Shown in pieces: positions 28,005 through 35,974 of a stretch of 64,000 nt of DNA. A program made the translations under genes and the position numbers. Each line of letters starts with the position of its first letter. Position 1 is the first letter of the stretch. The notes under the pieces are model-generated. The model saw only the letters and a list, made by a program, of their open reading frames with translations, was not told the DNA's origin and searched no databases. The stretch is from Chryseobacterium gallinarum (GTDB taxonomy: Bacteria > Bacteroidota > Bacteroidia > Flavobacteriales > Weeksellaceae). The DNA lies in assembly GCF_001021975.1 (NCBI RefSeq), contig NZ_CP009928.1, positions 4,569,633-4,633,632 of the forward strand, read 5' to 3'.

Positions 28005-28493
28005 ATGAAAGATATCCAACATGAAATACAACTCAGGCCAACAGTCGTTGCTGATTTAGAAGTTCTTTTTCAATTTCAGCTTGATGAGGAAGCCAATCAT
28101 CTGGCTGCATTTACCTCAAAGGAGTCCCAGAATAAAGAATCCTATCTGGCTAAGTACACTAAATTCCTGAATGATCCAACCATCAACAACCAGACTATTA
28201 TGGTTGATAATGCTATCGCCGGAAGTATCGCAAAGTTTGTCATGGAAGGTAATGCGGAAATCACTTATTGGATTGATAAAAATTTCTGGGGGAAAGGTAT
28301 CGCCACAACAGCATTGAAAGACTTTCTCAAGATAGAGACTGCCAGGCCAATTTTTGGACGGGTAGCTTTTGACAACTTTGGTTCTCAGAAGGTCATGGAA
28401 AAATGTGGTTTTAACAGAATCGGTTCTGATACGGGTTTCGCCAATGCAAGGCAAATGGAAATTGAGGAGTTTATTTACAGGCTTGATAACTAA
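28005..28493 (+). CDS. GNAT-family N-acetyltransferase
   Basis: The 162-aa protein has the acetyl-CoA-binding features of the RimJ/RimL-type GNAT group: IELRPT-like opening (EIQLRPTVVADLEVLFQFQL), AEITYWIDKNFWGKGIATTA (the Gx(K/R)GxxT pyrophosphate loop) and FDNFGSQKVMEKCGFNRIG. The acceptor substrate is not known. A -7 box TATATTTG at 27972-27979 lies 25 bases upstream of the ATG. Confidence 0.9.
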   Translation: MKDIQHEIQLRPTVVADLEVLFQFQLDEEANHLAAFTSKESQNKESYLAKYTKFLNDPTINNQTIMVDNAIAGSIAKFVMEGNAEITYWIDKNFWGKGIATTALKDFLKIETARPIFGRVAFDNFGSQKVMEKCGFNRIGSDTGFANARQMEIEEFIYRLDN

Positions 28494-28582
28494 TTCAGAA
28501 GTAAGTATGGTACTCCTGAATTCCAAAGGAGACAAGGCGATACGGTTTTAAACAGACGGTGAAATCCCTGTTTACAGATTAT

Positions 28583-28610
28583 AAAAAAACTCTTCTTATG
28601 ATAAGAAGAG
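28583..28610 (-). terminator. Terminator of the DUF4142 gene
   Basis: Arms CTCTTCTTA / TAAGAAGAG (28590-28598, 28602-28610). On the minus strand the hairpin is followed by seven T residues (28583-28589), 54 bases after the DUF4142 stop codon. Confidence 0.8.
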
Positions 28611-28663
28611 CTTACTCTGTAAATGAATTGTATGCGTCTTAATACATACTCATTGATCATATC

Positions 28664-29278
28664 CTATTTCACCGCAGCCTTCGCTTTTTCCGACTCTTTC
28701 AAATGATGTTCCAGAGTTGGAAGTGTATTACTGGCAAAAGATTTAAGGGATGTTTCTGTACCGTCAGCACTTTGTTTTTTAAATTCTTCTATGTCTTTTT
28801 TGTGGTCATCAACCATAAGCTCGGTGTACTTGCGGTCGAACTCTGTTCCTTTTTTAGTTTTCAGCTCATCATATTTCTTTTGTTTATCTGCATCTAATCC
28901 ACTTGGTAAGGTATAACCTGCCTTGGATGCCCATTGTTTAAGCTCATCATTGGCCTTGGTATGATCTTTTACCATCATCTGGCCTAATGCTTTTACGGCC
29001 GGATTAGAAGCATTGGTTTCTGCAAGCTGTCCCATCATGACTTCCATGATCCCTCCTTTTGCTGCAGCATCGGCAAACTTTTTATCTTGTTCACTAAGGG
29101 AAACCGTTGTAGCTGTATTAGTAGCTGCACTATCGGCTGGTTTGATCGAGTCCTTATCGGTAATTGCAGGACTTACTGTCTGAGTGTCTGTCGACTGGTA
29201 GCCAGCCGTACTTTCATTTTTTTTGCAGCCAACCATAAGCATTGTTGCTGCAAAAACTGTTAAAATGGAATTTCTCAT
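28664..29278 (-). CDS. DUF4142 lipoprotein
   Basis: The start at 29278 gives a lipoprotein signal MRNSILTVFAATMLMVGC with lipobox LMVGC. The mature protein has a polar linker and then the DUF4142 four-helix bundle: DKKFADAAAKGGIMEVMMGQ, GQMMVKDHTKANDELKQWAS and ELMVDDHKKDIEEFKKQS. DUF4142 is a ferritin-like fold of unknown function, common in periplasmic proteins of soil bacteria. An upstream ATG at 29344 would place charged residues before the signal and is unlikely. Confidence 0.87.
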   Translation of the reverse strand: MRNSILTVFAATMLMVGCKKNESTAGYQSTDTQTVSPAITDKDSIKPADSAATNTATTVSLSEQDKKFADAAAKGGIMEVMMGQLAETNASNPAVKALGQMMVKDHTKANDELKQWASKAGYTLPSGLDADKQKKYDELKTKKGTEFDRKYTELMVDDHKKDIEEFKKQSADGTETSLKSFASNTLPTLEHHLKESEKAKAAVK

Positions 29279-29623
29279 AATACTATTTTTATGTGGTAAG
29301 TGTTCGTTATTGTAAATGCATTTAAAATAAAATTTATTTATCAATGCAGTACATTTTACCTATTGTAACACCATTTTAAAACATCAATTATTATGGTTTA
29401 CAAAATCCAATGTAACGATTTTGAATACAAATTTCAGACCAGCTACACAATACATGCCTTCACGTTGATCTGAAAATAAGCTGCTTACGCGATACTGTGC
29501 CTGCTCTTTCACAAAATACTTTCCTTCAGAATAATGAAGGGAGATATTCAGAGTGCTTTAAAATGATCAGGTCTTCTTACTACAAATTTCTTTGTTGTAC
29601 CTGATACTGCCTCTTATGATGCA
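29279..29623. other. Intergenic stretch, no gene seen
   Basis: No ORF with a recognisable product. A weak hairpin with ATCAGGT / ACCTGAT arms lies near 29567-29607 and could end the adenosine-deaminase transcript; it has no long T run. Confidence 0.35.
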
Positions 29624-31129
29624 TTAGTTTACCGTTAAATTAATTTTTTGAACAAACTCATTCCACTCTTTATTCAGATAATCAACAGATTTCTTTTTTT
29701 CCCCATCATTGAGCGAAGAATAATTTATTGAATTGAAAACCAGTTTTTTCAGGGCCTTCACATCAAGCTCCCAATATACAAAAGCCATCCAGAAGTCGTA
29801 ACTCAGGCCTTCATACCCATAAACACCCGGATCATCACTATTGATAGAACACTGTATGCCGTTGCTTAATAAAACCCTTGCCGGATGGTTCCTTAAATCA
29901 CTGACATAGCCCAGGATCTGGTTGCTGATCGGACTTACTTCAACCAATTTTCCCTGCTTCCGGATACGCTCCATGGTTTTTGGAAAATAAATCAGGTTCA
30001 GGCCATGTCCGATTCTTTGGTTATCCAACAATGAAATATCCACCACATTTTTATTAAAGACAGAGTTGCTTTCACCGGCATGAAGGAAAAGAGGAAGCTC
30101 TATCCCATATTTTTTATTAAGCTCATTCAGCTTTGCCCAATTGTTCCGGAAAGAATTGATACTATGCCCGGCCGCTTCATCAGCAACAAGATCAAAACCT
30201 GAAATCATGTCCGGGAATTCTTTTTTAAGTTGAAAAGCCATTTCGAGTTGTTTATCAATCGCTGCCGGATCCAGGAATTTAAAGCTGGAGTAAATTAACT
30301 TCAGACTGAACCGGGGATTAGACCTACGGACTTCTTTAACAATCTCCTGCAAATCGGTGACGGAAGTCTTTACGGGATATTTTCCATGCTGAAAATCGTA
30401 AAGTTCATCAAAGATAAACCTGATTTCCACGTGCTGTACTTTATCTTTGGCTAAATCCTGAAATCCTTTTATATAATATTCTTTAAAAAACGGACGGTAA
30501 GGCAATAACAAGCTGATTCTTTTAAAGCGTTTTTCAAATTCAATCCAATAATTGTTATAATTGCAAAGATTATCCCGTTTCAGAATAACAAGCTCTTGTA
30601 ATTCCTTCTCAAAGTGAGCATCTGAAGTTAATTTTTTATCGAGGTTTACAAACCCTTCCGGCACTTTCCCGCTTTCAAAAAAAGCCAGCTGCCCAAAAAT
30701 AAACCGGTCATTGTCTTTCTGATCATAAACGTAGCATTCTTTGTATTTCCTTGCCGTTGCAATTACCCATTTTACATCGGTTACTCCCCCACTATGGGTA
30801 TGCAGCAAACCTCCTTTGGGCATGTCCTGGATAATCTTAAACAGTGTACTACTTTCTATTAACGGTTTTATTTCATTAAAAGAAAGATTATATAAAGGGA
30901 TTTTTTGTTTTTCTGTTTCGCCAAGGAATTGTTTTCTTAACCGGAACAGTTTTTTATCTAATGTAAGTTCAGACTCAGATAAACGGATGTCAGCATCAAA
31001 TGCCAATGCTTCATTCTCCTTCTCTGAGACCACCCAGTTTTGCTGGTAAACGGAATTTTCAGTCTCTTTATTCTGCGCTCCCAAAAGAGGACCTAAAAGC
31101 AGAGCGTAAGTAAAATATTTTCTCATCAT
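29624..31129 (-). CDS. ADGF-type adenosine deaminase, secreted
   Basis: The start at 31129 (MMRKYFTYALLLGPLLGAQN) gives a signal peptide; the 44 codons before it look non-coding. Metal and catalytic motifs of the adenosine/AMP deaminase superfamily are present in order: GGLLHTHSGGVTD (HxH), FLHAGESNSVF (His-Gly-Glu), QRIGHGLNL and CSINSDDPGVYG (the terminal Asp pair). The full length of about 500 aa with a long N-terminal helical part matches the ADGF/CECR1 subgroup, which is usually secreted. It probably deaminates extracytoplasmic adenosine to inosine. It stands alone. Confidence 0.87.
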   Translation of the reverse strand: MMRKYFTYALLLGPLLGAQNKETENSVYQQNWVVSEKENEALAFDADIRLSESELTLDKKLFRLRKQFLGETEKQKIPLYNLSFNEIKPLIESSTLFKIIQDMPKGGLLHTHSGGVTDVKWVIATARKYKECYVYDQKDNDRFIFGQLAFFESGKVPEGFVNLDKKLTSDAHFEKELQELVILKRDNLCNYNNYWIEFEKRFKRISLLLPYRPFFKEYYIKGFQDLAKDKVQHVEIRFIFDELYDFQHGKYPVKTSVTDLQEIVKEVRRSNPRFSLKLIYSSFKFLDPAAIDKQLEMAFQLKKEFPDMISGFDLVADEAAGHSINSFRNNWAKLNELNKKYGIELPLFLHAGESNSVFNKNVVDISLLDNQRIGHGLNLIYFPKTMERIRKQGKLVEVSPISNQILGYVSDLRNHPARVLLSNGIQCSINSDDPGVYGYEGLSYDFWMAFVYWELDVKALKKLVFNSINYSSLNDGEKKKSVDYLNKEWNEFVQKINLTVN

Positions 31130-31270
31130 AATAGTAGGATTCACGTTGCACATGGTGATATGTATCACTTTGAATAAAGAAAGGTGCAACTCACAATAAT
31201 CTTCAAAAATATAATTATTTTTTCTGGTAAAAAGAATTTCAATCCTAAAAACCAACAACAATGGCTAAAA

Positions 31271-31297
31271 TAAAAGCTATCTCATAGGGAGACAGCT
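31271..31297 (-). terminator. Terminator of the surface-protein pair
   Basis: Arms AGCTATCTC (31275-31283) and GAGACAGCT (31289-31297) pair with one G-U wobble in the minus-strand RNA. TTTTATTTTAG follows. Confidence 0.65.
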
Positions 31298-31328
31298 CTA
31301 TTGCATTATCAATTTTTATCCCCAATAA

Positions 31329-31847
31329 TCAGGGTTTCCAAAAAGTCCAAACCGTTCCGTTAAAAACAGCAAGCTGATGGGTGGCTGTATCATAAGCCAT
31401 CATTCCGGCTGCAGGATTGATAATATTCAGATGCGGGGTATCCATTTTGGGGAGGATCATCGCTTTATCCTGGTCTGCCAGAACGAGAATACCGGCGGTG
31501 GTATCTGTATTTCCATTGCCTCCGATAACTATTTTAGCTCCCGCTAATTCTGTTTTAGAATTTTGTAAAACAGTATTAACGGTTCCTGTAGTATCTATGC
31601 TTAAATCTTTCCAGGTACCGGCCTGACGGTATTTTACTTTTTTATCTGAAACATCATAAATAAATGTACCATCTACAGCTCCTATCGCAGAAGCAGCAGA
31701 AGTAATCCAGGGAAGAATAAGCCCCCGGCTACCATTGGAGAACTCAAGAGACACCGAGGAATTGCTTATCGAATCTTTACCAATCGCAACTTGTGCAAAA
31801 TATTGGTTAAGAAGGAATAATGACAGTATTGTAATTGTTTTTTTCAT
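31329..31847 (-). CDS. Short secreted surface protein
   Basis: The 172-aa protein has a signal peptide (ending YFAQ) and the mature start VAIGKDSISNSSVSLEFSNG. It carries two copies of the short fibre-associated unit that ends most of these proteins: GLILPWITSAAS...GTFIYDVSDKKVKYRQAGTW and MILPKMDTPHLN...MMAYDTATHQLAVFNGTVWT. It lacks the C1q-like head. It lies 47 bases after the TSP3-repeat protein gene on the same strand and is followed by a terminator, so the two probably form an operon. Confidence 0.7.
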   Translation of the reverse strand: MKKTITILSLFLLNQYFAQVAIGKDSISNSSVSLEFSNGSRGLILPWITSAASAIGAVDGTFIYDVSDKKVKYRQAGTWKDLSIDTTGTVNTVLQNSKTELAGAKIVIGGNGNTDTTAGILVLADQDKAMILPKMDTPHLNIINPAAGMMAYDTATHQLAVFNGTVWTFWKP

Positions 31848-31894
31848 TTCAAATAATTTAAATCAGAGCTATTAAAATAAATAAGACCTTATTA

Positions 31895-33214
31895 TTAATC
31901 CGGACAGGTTTGAATATTAATGCAATGCCACCCGAAACTCGTACCGTTATCTTTAGTAGTATAAATTTTCAGGCAATTGTTTGTAGCATCATAAACGGTC
32001 ATTCCTTCAACAAAATTTAAAGGAGAAATTCCAACAGGATTACCAGACGTATCAAAAGGTACCCTGTTTAAAACAAATCCTTTAGTTTTGGCTTCCAAAG
32101 CCAGCCAGCCTCCTTTTCTTACCATCGGCCAGTTGTCTGTATTCCCACTTCCGGCCCTTCCCAAAACGGTTATTCCCAACTTTGTATCAAGGGCAGCTCC
32201 TCCTGTGATACCAGGCTTATAGCAACTGCTGCATGCATTGATATTTTGAGAGCTTCCTATCCCCTGTCCCTGGTCTCCTCCGCTATCAGCAGCTCCTCCG
32301 GCATTAACAAGAAGCGGAATCCCTTGTGAGTCGACACACGAAGCATTGGCACAGATATTCTTATCAGGCGCAATAGAACCGGGTCCTACTGTTGCGGTTC
32401 CTCCTGCATCCACCAATTGTGCCACCGTAACATTTTCATCTCCTTCCCATGCATCCACACAACCATCATTATCAGAATCAAGGTCCAGATGATTGGGAAT
32501 ACCGTCACCGTCATAGTCACAAGGCAACGGTAAAGTGGCTCCAAAAGTAAAATTGGCCCAGTTTTCTGCTACCGTATAATTAAAGGAAACACTGGTATGC
32601 ACTCCGGGAATCCTGAGAATAACATAGCCTTCCCGCCCGGTTATCTGGGTAGGGGAATTTACAATTAAAGTATTTCCTGCAGAAGCCCATATAATCTCTA
32701 TAGGTTTATCAAATATAATAGGTACAGACAGAACCCCGCTCCCAATCGATGAAAAAACCAATACTGGATCTGTCATCGGTGAGGCAAACGTTAATGTGTT
32801 GGTGGTAGCCTGTGTATTTTTAATCGTGGGGTTATTATTAGGCACACCATACGAAGCGGGAAAATTACCATAACCAAAAACATTTCCGGTTGAGCCCAGT
32901 GGCTGGCTTGATGTGTAGGTATAACCGACGCCGTTGATTGTTCCTGTAGCAATATTATTATCTATGGCAGAAAACGTAACAGGCCCTGTCCAATAAAACT
33001 GTCCGGGACATTCCAATGCATCAGGAATACCATCATTGTCATCATCCCTGTCATCATCATCTGCTATTCCATCTCCATCGGTATCTGTTAACCTGGCCGT
33101 TATTAAAGAAGAATTATTAGCAGCTAATTCCGGTTTAGTATTTACAGACTGGGAAAAAAGCAGGGAATACAATAACAATCCGAGGATTGTTAAATTTTTT
33201 TTATTCATGTTCAA
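31895..33214 (-). CDS. Secreted protein with thrombospondin type 3 repeats
   Basis: The 439-aa protein has a signal peptide ending LLFSQ. Calcium-binding TSP3 repeats occur twice: TDTDGDGIADDDDRDDDNDG followed by IPDALECPG, and CDYDGDGIPNHLDLDSDNDG. The region between is a beta-sandwich (about residues 75-230). The C-terminal part ends in EGMTVYDATNNCLKIYTTKD, the same kind of unit as in the short protein downstream. It is probably calcium-stabilised and surface-exposed. No T9SS sorting tail was seen. Confidence 0.78.
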   Translation of the reverse strand: MNMNKKNLTILGLLLYSLLFSQSVNTKPELAANNSSLITARLTDTDGDGIADDDDRDDDNDGIPDALECPGQFYWTGPVTFSAIDNNIATGTINGVGYTYTSSQPLGSTGNVFGYGNFPASYGVPNNNPTIKNTQATTNTLTFASPMTDPVLVFSSIGSGVLSVPIIFDKPIEIIWASAGNTLIVNSPTQITGREGYVILRIPGVHTSVSFNYTVAENWANFTFGATLPLPCDYDGDGIPNHLDLDSDNDGCVDAWEGDENVTVAQLVDAGGTATVGPGSIAPDKNICANASCVDSQGIPLLVNAGGAADSGGDQGQGIGSSQNINACSSCYKPGITGGAALDTKLGITVLGRAGSGNTDNWPMVRKGGWLALEAKTKGFVLNRVPFDTSGNPVGISPLNFVEGMTVYDATNNCLKIYTTKDNGTSFGWHCINIQTCPD

Positions 33215-33301
33215 ATATATTTTTAGAGGGTTATTAAGCTTGTAATAAATTGTTTATTGAGGGAAACTCCTGCGTGTACGCAAGTAACGATGTGCCTTAT
33301 A

Positions 33302-34918
33302 TTATGTTCCGAGCCCTATATTTACTGTACTGCCATTCAGCTGATTAATGAAATAAGAAGGCGTCACCCCCTTTTCTTTTTTAAAAGCAATGACAAAAAC
33401 CTGGGGTGAAGCATATCCGCATTCTTCTGCCAGATAGCTTATTTTATATTCTCTGTATTTGGGATTATTGTATAATTGATGAACAATATAATTGATTCTT
33501 AAACTATTGATATAGGTATTAAAATTCCGGGATTTATGTTCTCTGATGATCTCTGACAGGTATTTGGGATTGGTATTGAGAAAATGGGACAAATACGCAA
33601 TATTGATACCTTTCTTAAGGAATTTGTCTGAGTTCTCAAATGCCGCCAGCTTCTTTAAAAGTTTTTTTTCCGTTTCAGAAGAAATATTGGAAATACCCTG
33701 ATCCTTATTACCATCAACCTCATCGGGCTGATTCTTTTCACGGTTAAGGCCATTGATCAGCTCATCATATTTTTTACGGTATTCATATTCTTTTTTTCTG
33801 TTATACTTCCATGCTATGGCAATGATCAGCAATATAATCCCTAAAGCTGTCAAAGCAATAATAAGCCGGTTCTCGTTATATGCATCTCTAAAAGTTTTTA
33901 TTTTTTTCCTGGATTGATTGATCACCGTGACTTTCTGTGCATTTTTAATACTGTCGTTCAAACCGGTATATAATTTCAGGTATTTAAGCTCCTGCGTTGA
34001 ATTTCCCAGCGCATTATAGGCATCTTTAATCCCTTCATAAGCTGCCAGCCTTTCTTCCGGTTTCTTCTTTATCCTTTCCAGTTCCAAAACTTTTTTTGAG
34101 AATTCTATGCTTTTCTCATACTCCTTTTTTTTATAATAAAATGCGCTTACAGATTCATATACCTCAATATCACATAGCTTGAAATACTGCGGGTGTGTTA
34201 CCGAATATGCCAGTGCTTTCCGGAAGTAAGATTCTGCAAGATCTACTCTGGGCTTTTCAGGATGAAAGGCATAAGCAATTCCCATATTCATCAGCTGAAA
34301 TATCTCAAGATAATAATACCTGACCTTCTGATAATCTGTCAGACCAGCCAAAGGTGTTGCCTCAATGGCATCAAGGCTTTTTCTGGTATAATACAGCATG
34401 GAATCTTTAGCTCCTGTCCTCGAATATATCCCGGCAAGAAGCATATAGGAATTGGAGAAATAAATATTCCTGTTGGCCTTATTACCAATTTTTTCTCCAT
34501 ATTCTTTTTTTTCCAGAATAGTTTTAGCTTCAGGATATAATCCGAGCTCTATTGCTACACATGCCCTGTTAAGTTGAATAAGGCTTAGCGAATAGTTATC
34601 ATTTTCAGCGTAAGCCAAAGATTCTGCTTCATCGCCGTACTTTTCCGAAAGGGTATAATTTCCTCTTCGCAACGCGTTCCGTTGTAAAAGAACCAGCCCT
34701 CTGATTTCTCCCGGCTTGAAATTGATTTTTTTTGATTGGTCAACTACCTTGCGGATATCATCCATATTGGTGATCCGGCCGACATCATTGTATTCAATTT
34801 TATCATATTGCCCCATAATCAGCTTTTCTTCATTCTTCAGATTCGAAGTCTGAGCAGGAAATTGATAGAAAGTAAATATTGACAATAATAAAGATATCAG
34901 GGAAAAACTTTTGATCAT
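33302..34918 (-). CDS. TPR sensor with C-terminal AraC-type HTH
   Basis: The 538-aa protein has an N-terminal signal or anchor (SLISLLLSIFTFYQFPAQTS), TPR-like helices to about residue 340, a transmembrane helix (IIALTALGIILLIIAIAWKY), a linker and an AraC double HTH (GINIAYLSHFLNTNPKYLSE; ISYLAEECGYASPQVFVIAF; KKEKGVTPSYFINQ). The design is the same as the LuxR-ending proteins at 2205 and 44770 but with a different DNA-binding end. It lies directly upstream of the TSP3/surface-protein pair (gap 87 bases) and may regulate it (inference). Confidence 0.85.
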   Translation of the reverse strand: MIKSFSLISLLLSIFTFYQFPAQTSNLKNEEKLIMGQYDKIEYNDVGRITNMDDIRKVVDQSKKINFKPGEIRGLVLLQRNALRRGNYTLSEKYGDEAESLAYAENDNYSLSLIQLNRACVAIELGLYPEAKTILEKKEYGEKIGNKANRNIYFSNSYMLLAGIYSRTGAKDSMLYYTRKSLDAIEATPLAGLTDYQKVRYYYLEIFQLMNMGIAYAFHPEKPRVDLAESYFRKALAYSVTHPQYFKLCDIEVYESVSAFYYKKKEYEKSIEFSKKVLELERIKKKPEERLAAYEGIKDAYNALGNSTQELKYLKLYTGLNDSIKNAQKVTVINQSRKKIKTFRDAYNENRLIIALTALGIILLIIAIAWKYNRKKEYEYRKKYDELINGLNREKNQPDEVDGNKDQGISNISSETEKKLLKKLAAFENSDKFLKKGINIAYLSHFLNTNPKYLSEIIREHKSRNFNTYINSLRINYIVHQLYNNPKYREYKISYLAEECGYASPQVFVIAFKKEKGVTPSYFINQLNGSTVNIGLGT

Positions 34919-35125
34919 CAGAAGTCAATTCATTATGATGTTAAAATTAAAAAAAATTCCTTAAAAATTCTTAATTTAATGAAATAATTACTGAAATTAT
35001 TCACTAAGCAATTAAACACATTACACTGATTAACAATTACTAGTAACAATTTTATAAAAATATCAGCGAGTTTATTTCTCGCCCAACTATGATGGCATAA
35101 ATTCAATAATCTTTCCCTGTTTTTG

Positions 35126-35157
35126 TTGTTATAAGTACCCGCCACAAAATAAATTTG
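35126..35157 (+). promoter_or_regulatory. Consensus Bacteroidota promoter
   Basis: A -33 TTG (35126-35128), a 21-base spacer and a perfect -7 box TAAATTTG (35150-35157). No ORF starts downstream within 400 bases, so it appears to drive a non-coding RNA. Confidence 0.55.
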
Positions 35158-35163
35158 CCCAAT

Positions 35164-35257
35164 AGATAATAATCAAAACAGAAAAATAATCCGGAAACAC
35201 CGGTTTTATAAGTCAGGTTTTTTTATAAGTCATGGTAAAATAATACCATGGCTTTTT
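35164..35257 (+). ncRNA. Candidate small RNA of about 90 nt
   Basis: This is the segment between the promoter at 35126-35157 and the terminator at 35231-35257. It contains a short CCGG-AAACA-CCGG hairpin followed by TTTT, a second T run (TCAGGTTTTTTT) and the final terminator. It has no ORF. Exact ends are estimated from promoter and terminator positions. It lies between the TPR-AraC regulator and the SusC gene. Confidence 0.4.
35231..35257 (+). terminator. Terminator with no upstream ORF
   Basis: CATGGTA / TACCATG (35231-35237, 35244-35250) followed by GCTTTTTTT. No gene on the plus strand precedes it within this gap. Confidence 0.65.
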
Positions 35258-35613
35258 TTATCAGGAAACTGGAATTCCGGACTGCTGTATCCGAAGTTAT
35301 TTTATACTTTAGAGCAGGCTGAAGTCCATTCTATTGAGGTTATAAAATAAACAAAAAGTCTACAAAAACAATAGACTTGTATTGTTAATTTTAATTCACA
35401 GTACAGAATTTAATTTTGTTAATAATTATCAGCACTTCAAACAAAACATCAAAATATTGATTATCAAACGAATAATAACAAAGAATAGTTTCAACAATAA
35501 TTAACCTACTAATTTAGTAGACTAATATGATTTATCTCATATCCCTTTTTAAGCTGCGTTTATGAATTATTAAATAATTTTGAAACAGTTAAAAAAAATA
35601 AAACTTTATTCTC

Positions 35614-35775
35614 ATGAATAAGAACGACTTTGATTCTTACCAGTTCACCATCATAGCTATTGCAGCTGTTCAGCCTGAAGGTTGCACAAAGAATAGCTTT
35701 TCACAACACCCTGTCATTTCTAAAAATATGTGTTCTGAATCTATGATGTGTATGTGTACTATGATAATGTCATAA
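35614..35775 (+). CDS. Candidate 53-aa Cys-rich peptide
   Basis: A 53-codon ORF encodes MNKNDFDSYQFTIIAIAAVQ, then PEGCTKNSFSQHPVISKNMC and SESMMCMCTMIMS. It has a polar N-terminus, a short hydrophobic stretch and four cysteines (Cys24, 40, 46, 48) in the second half, a layout seen in some modified-peptide precursors. A -7 box TAATTTTG (35575-35582) lies 31 bases upstream, but no -33 TTG is at the usual distance. No maturation enzyme is nearby. The gene is real only tentatively; chance is possible in a gap of this size. The rest of 34919-35974 has no other gene. Confidence 0.3.
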   Translation: MNKNDFDSYQFTIIAIAAVQPEGCTKNSFSQHPVISKNMCSESMMCMCTMIMS

Positions 35776-35974
35776 TTTCAAGAAATACACATTACTGTAG
35801 GAATTAAAGCCCATTATTCAAATCCTGATTTAATCCGGGCACATCTCCTGTAAATTTTAACATTCCCACGCATTATAAACCTCCTGAAAAAGGAGGCAGG
35901 GAATTCTTTATCCTTAACCGGAGAGGTCAACAGTAATACACCCTTTCAATTTAAACCTTAAAGATGATAATATA

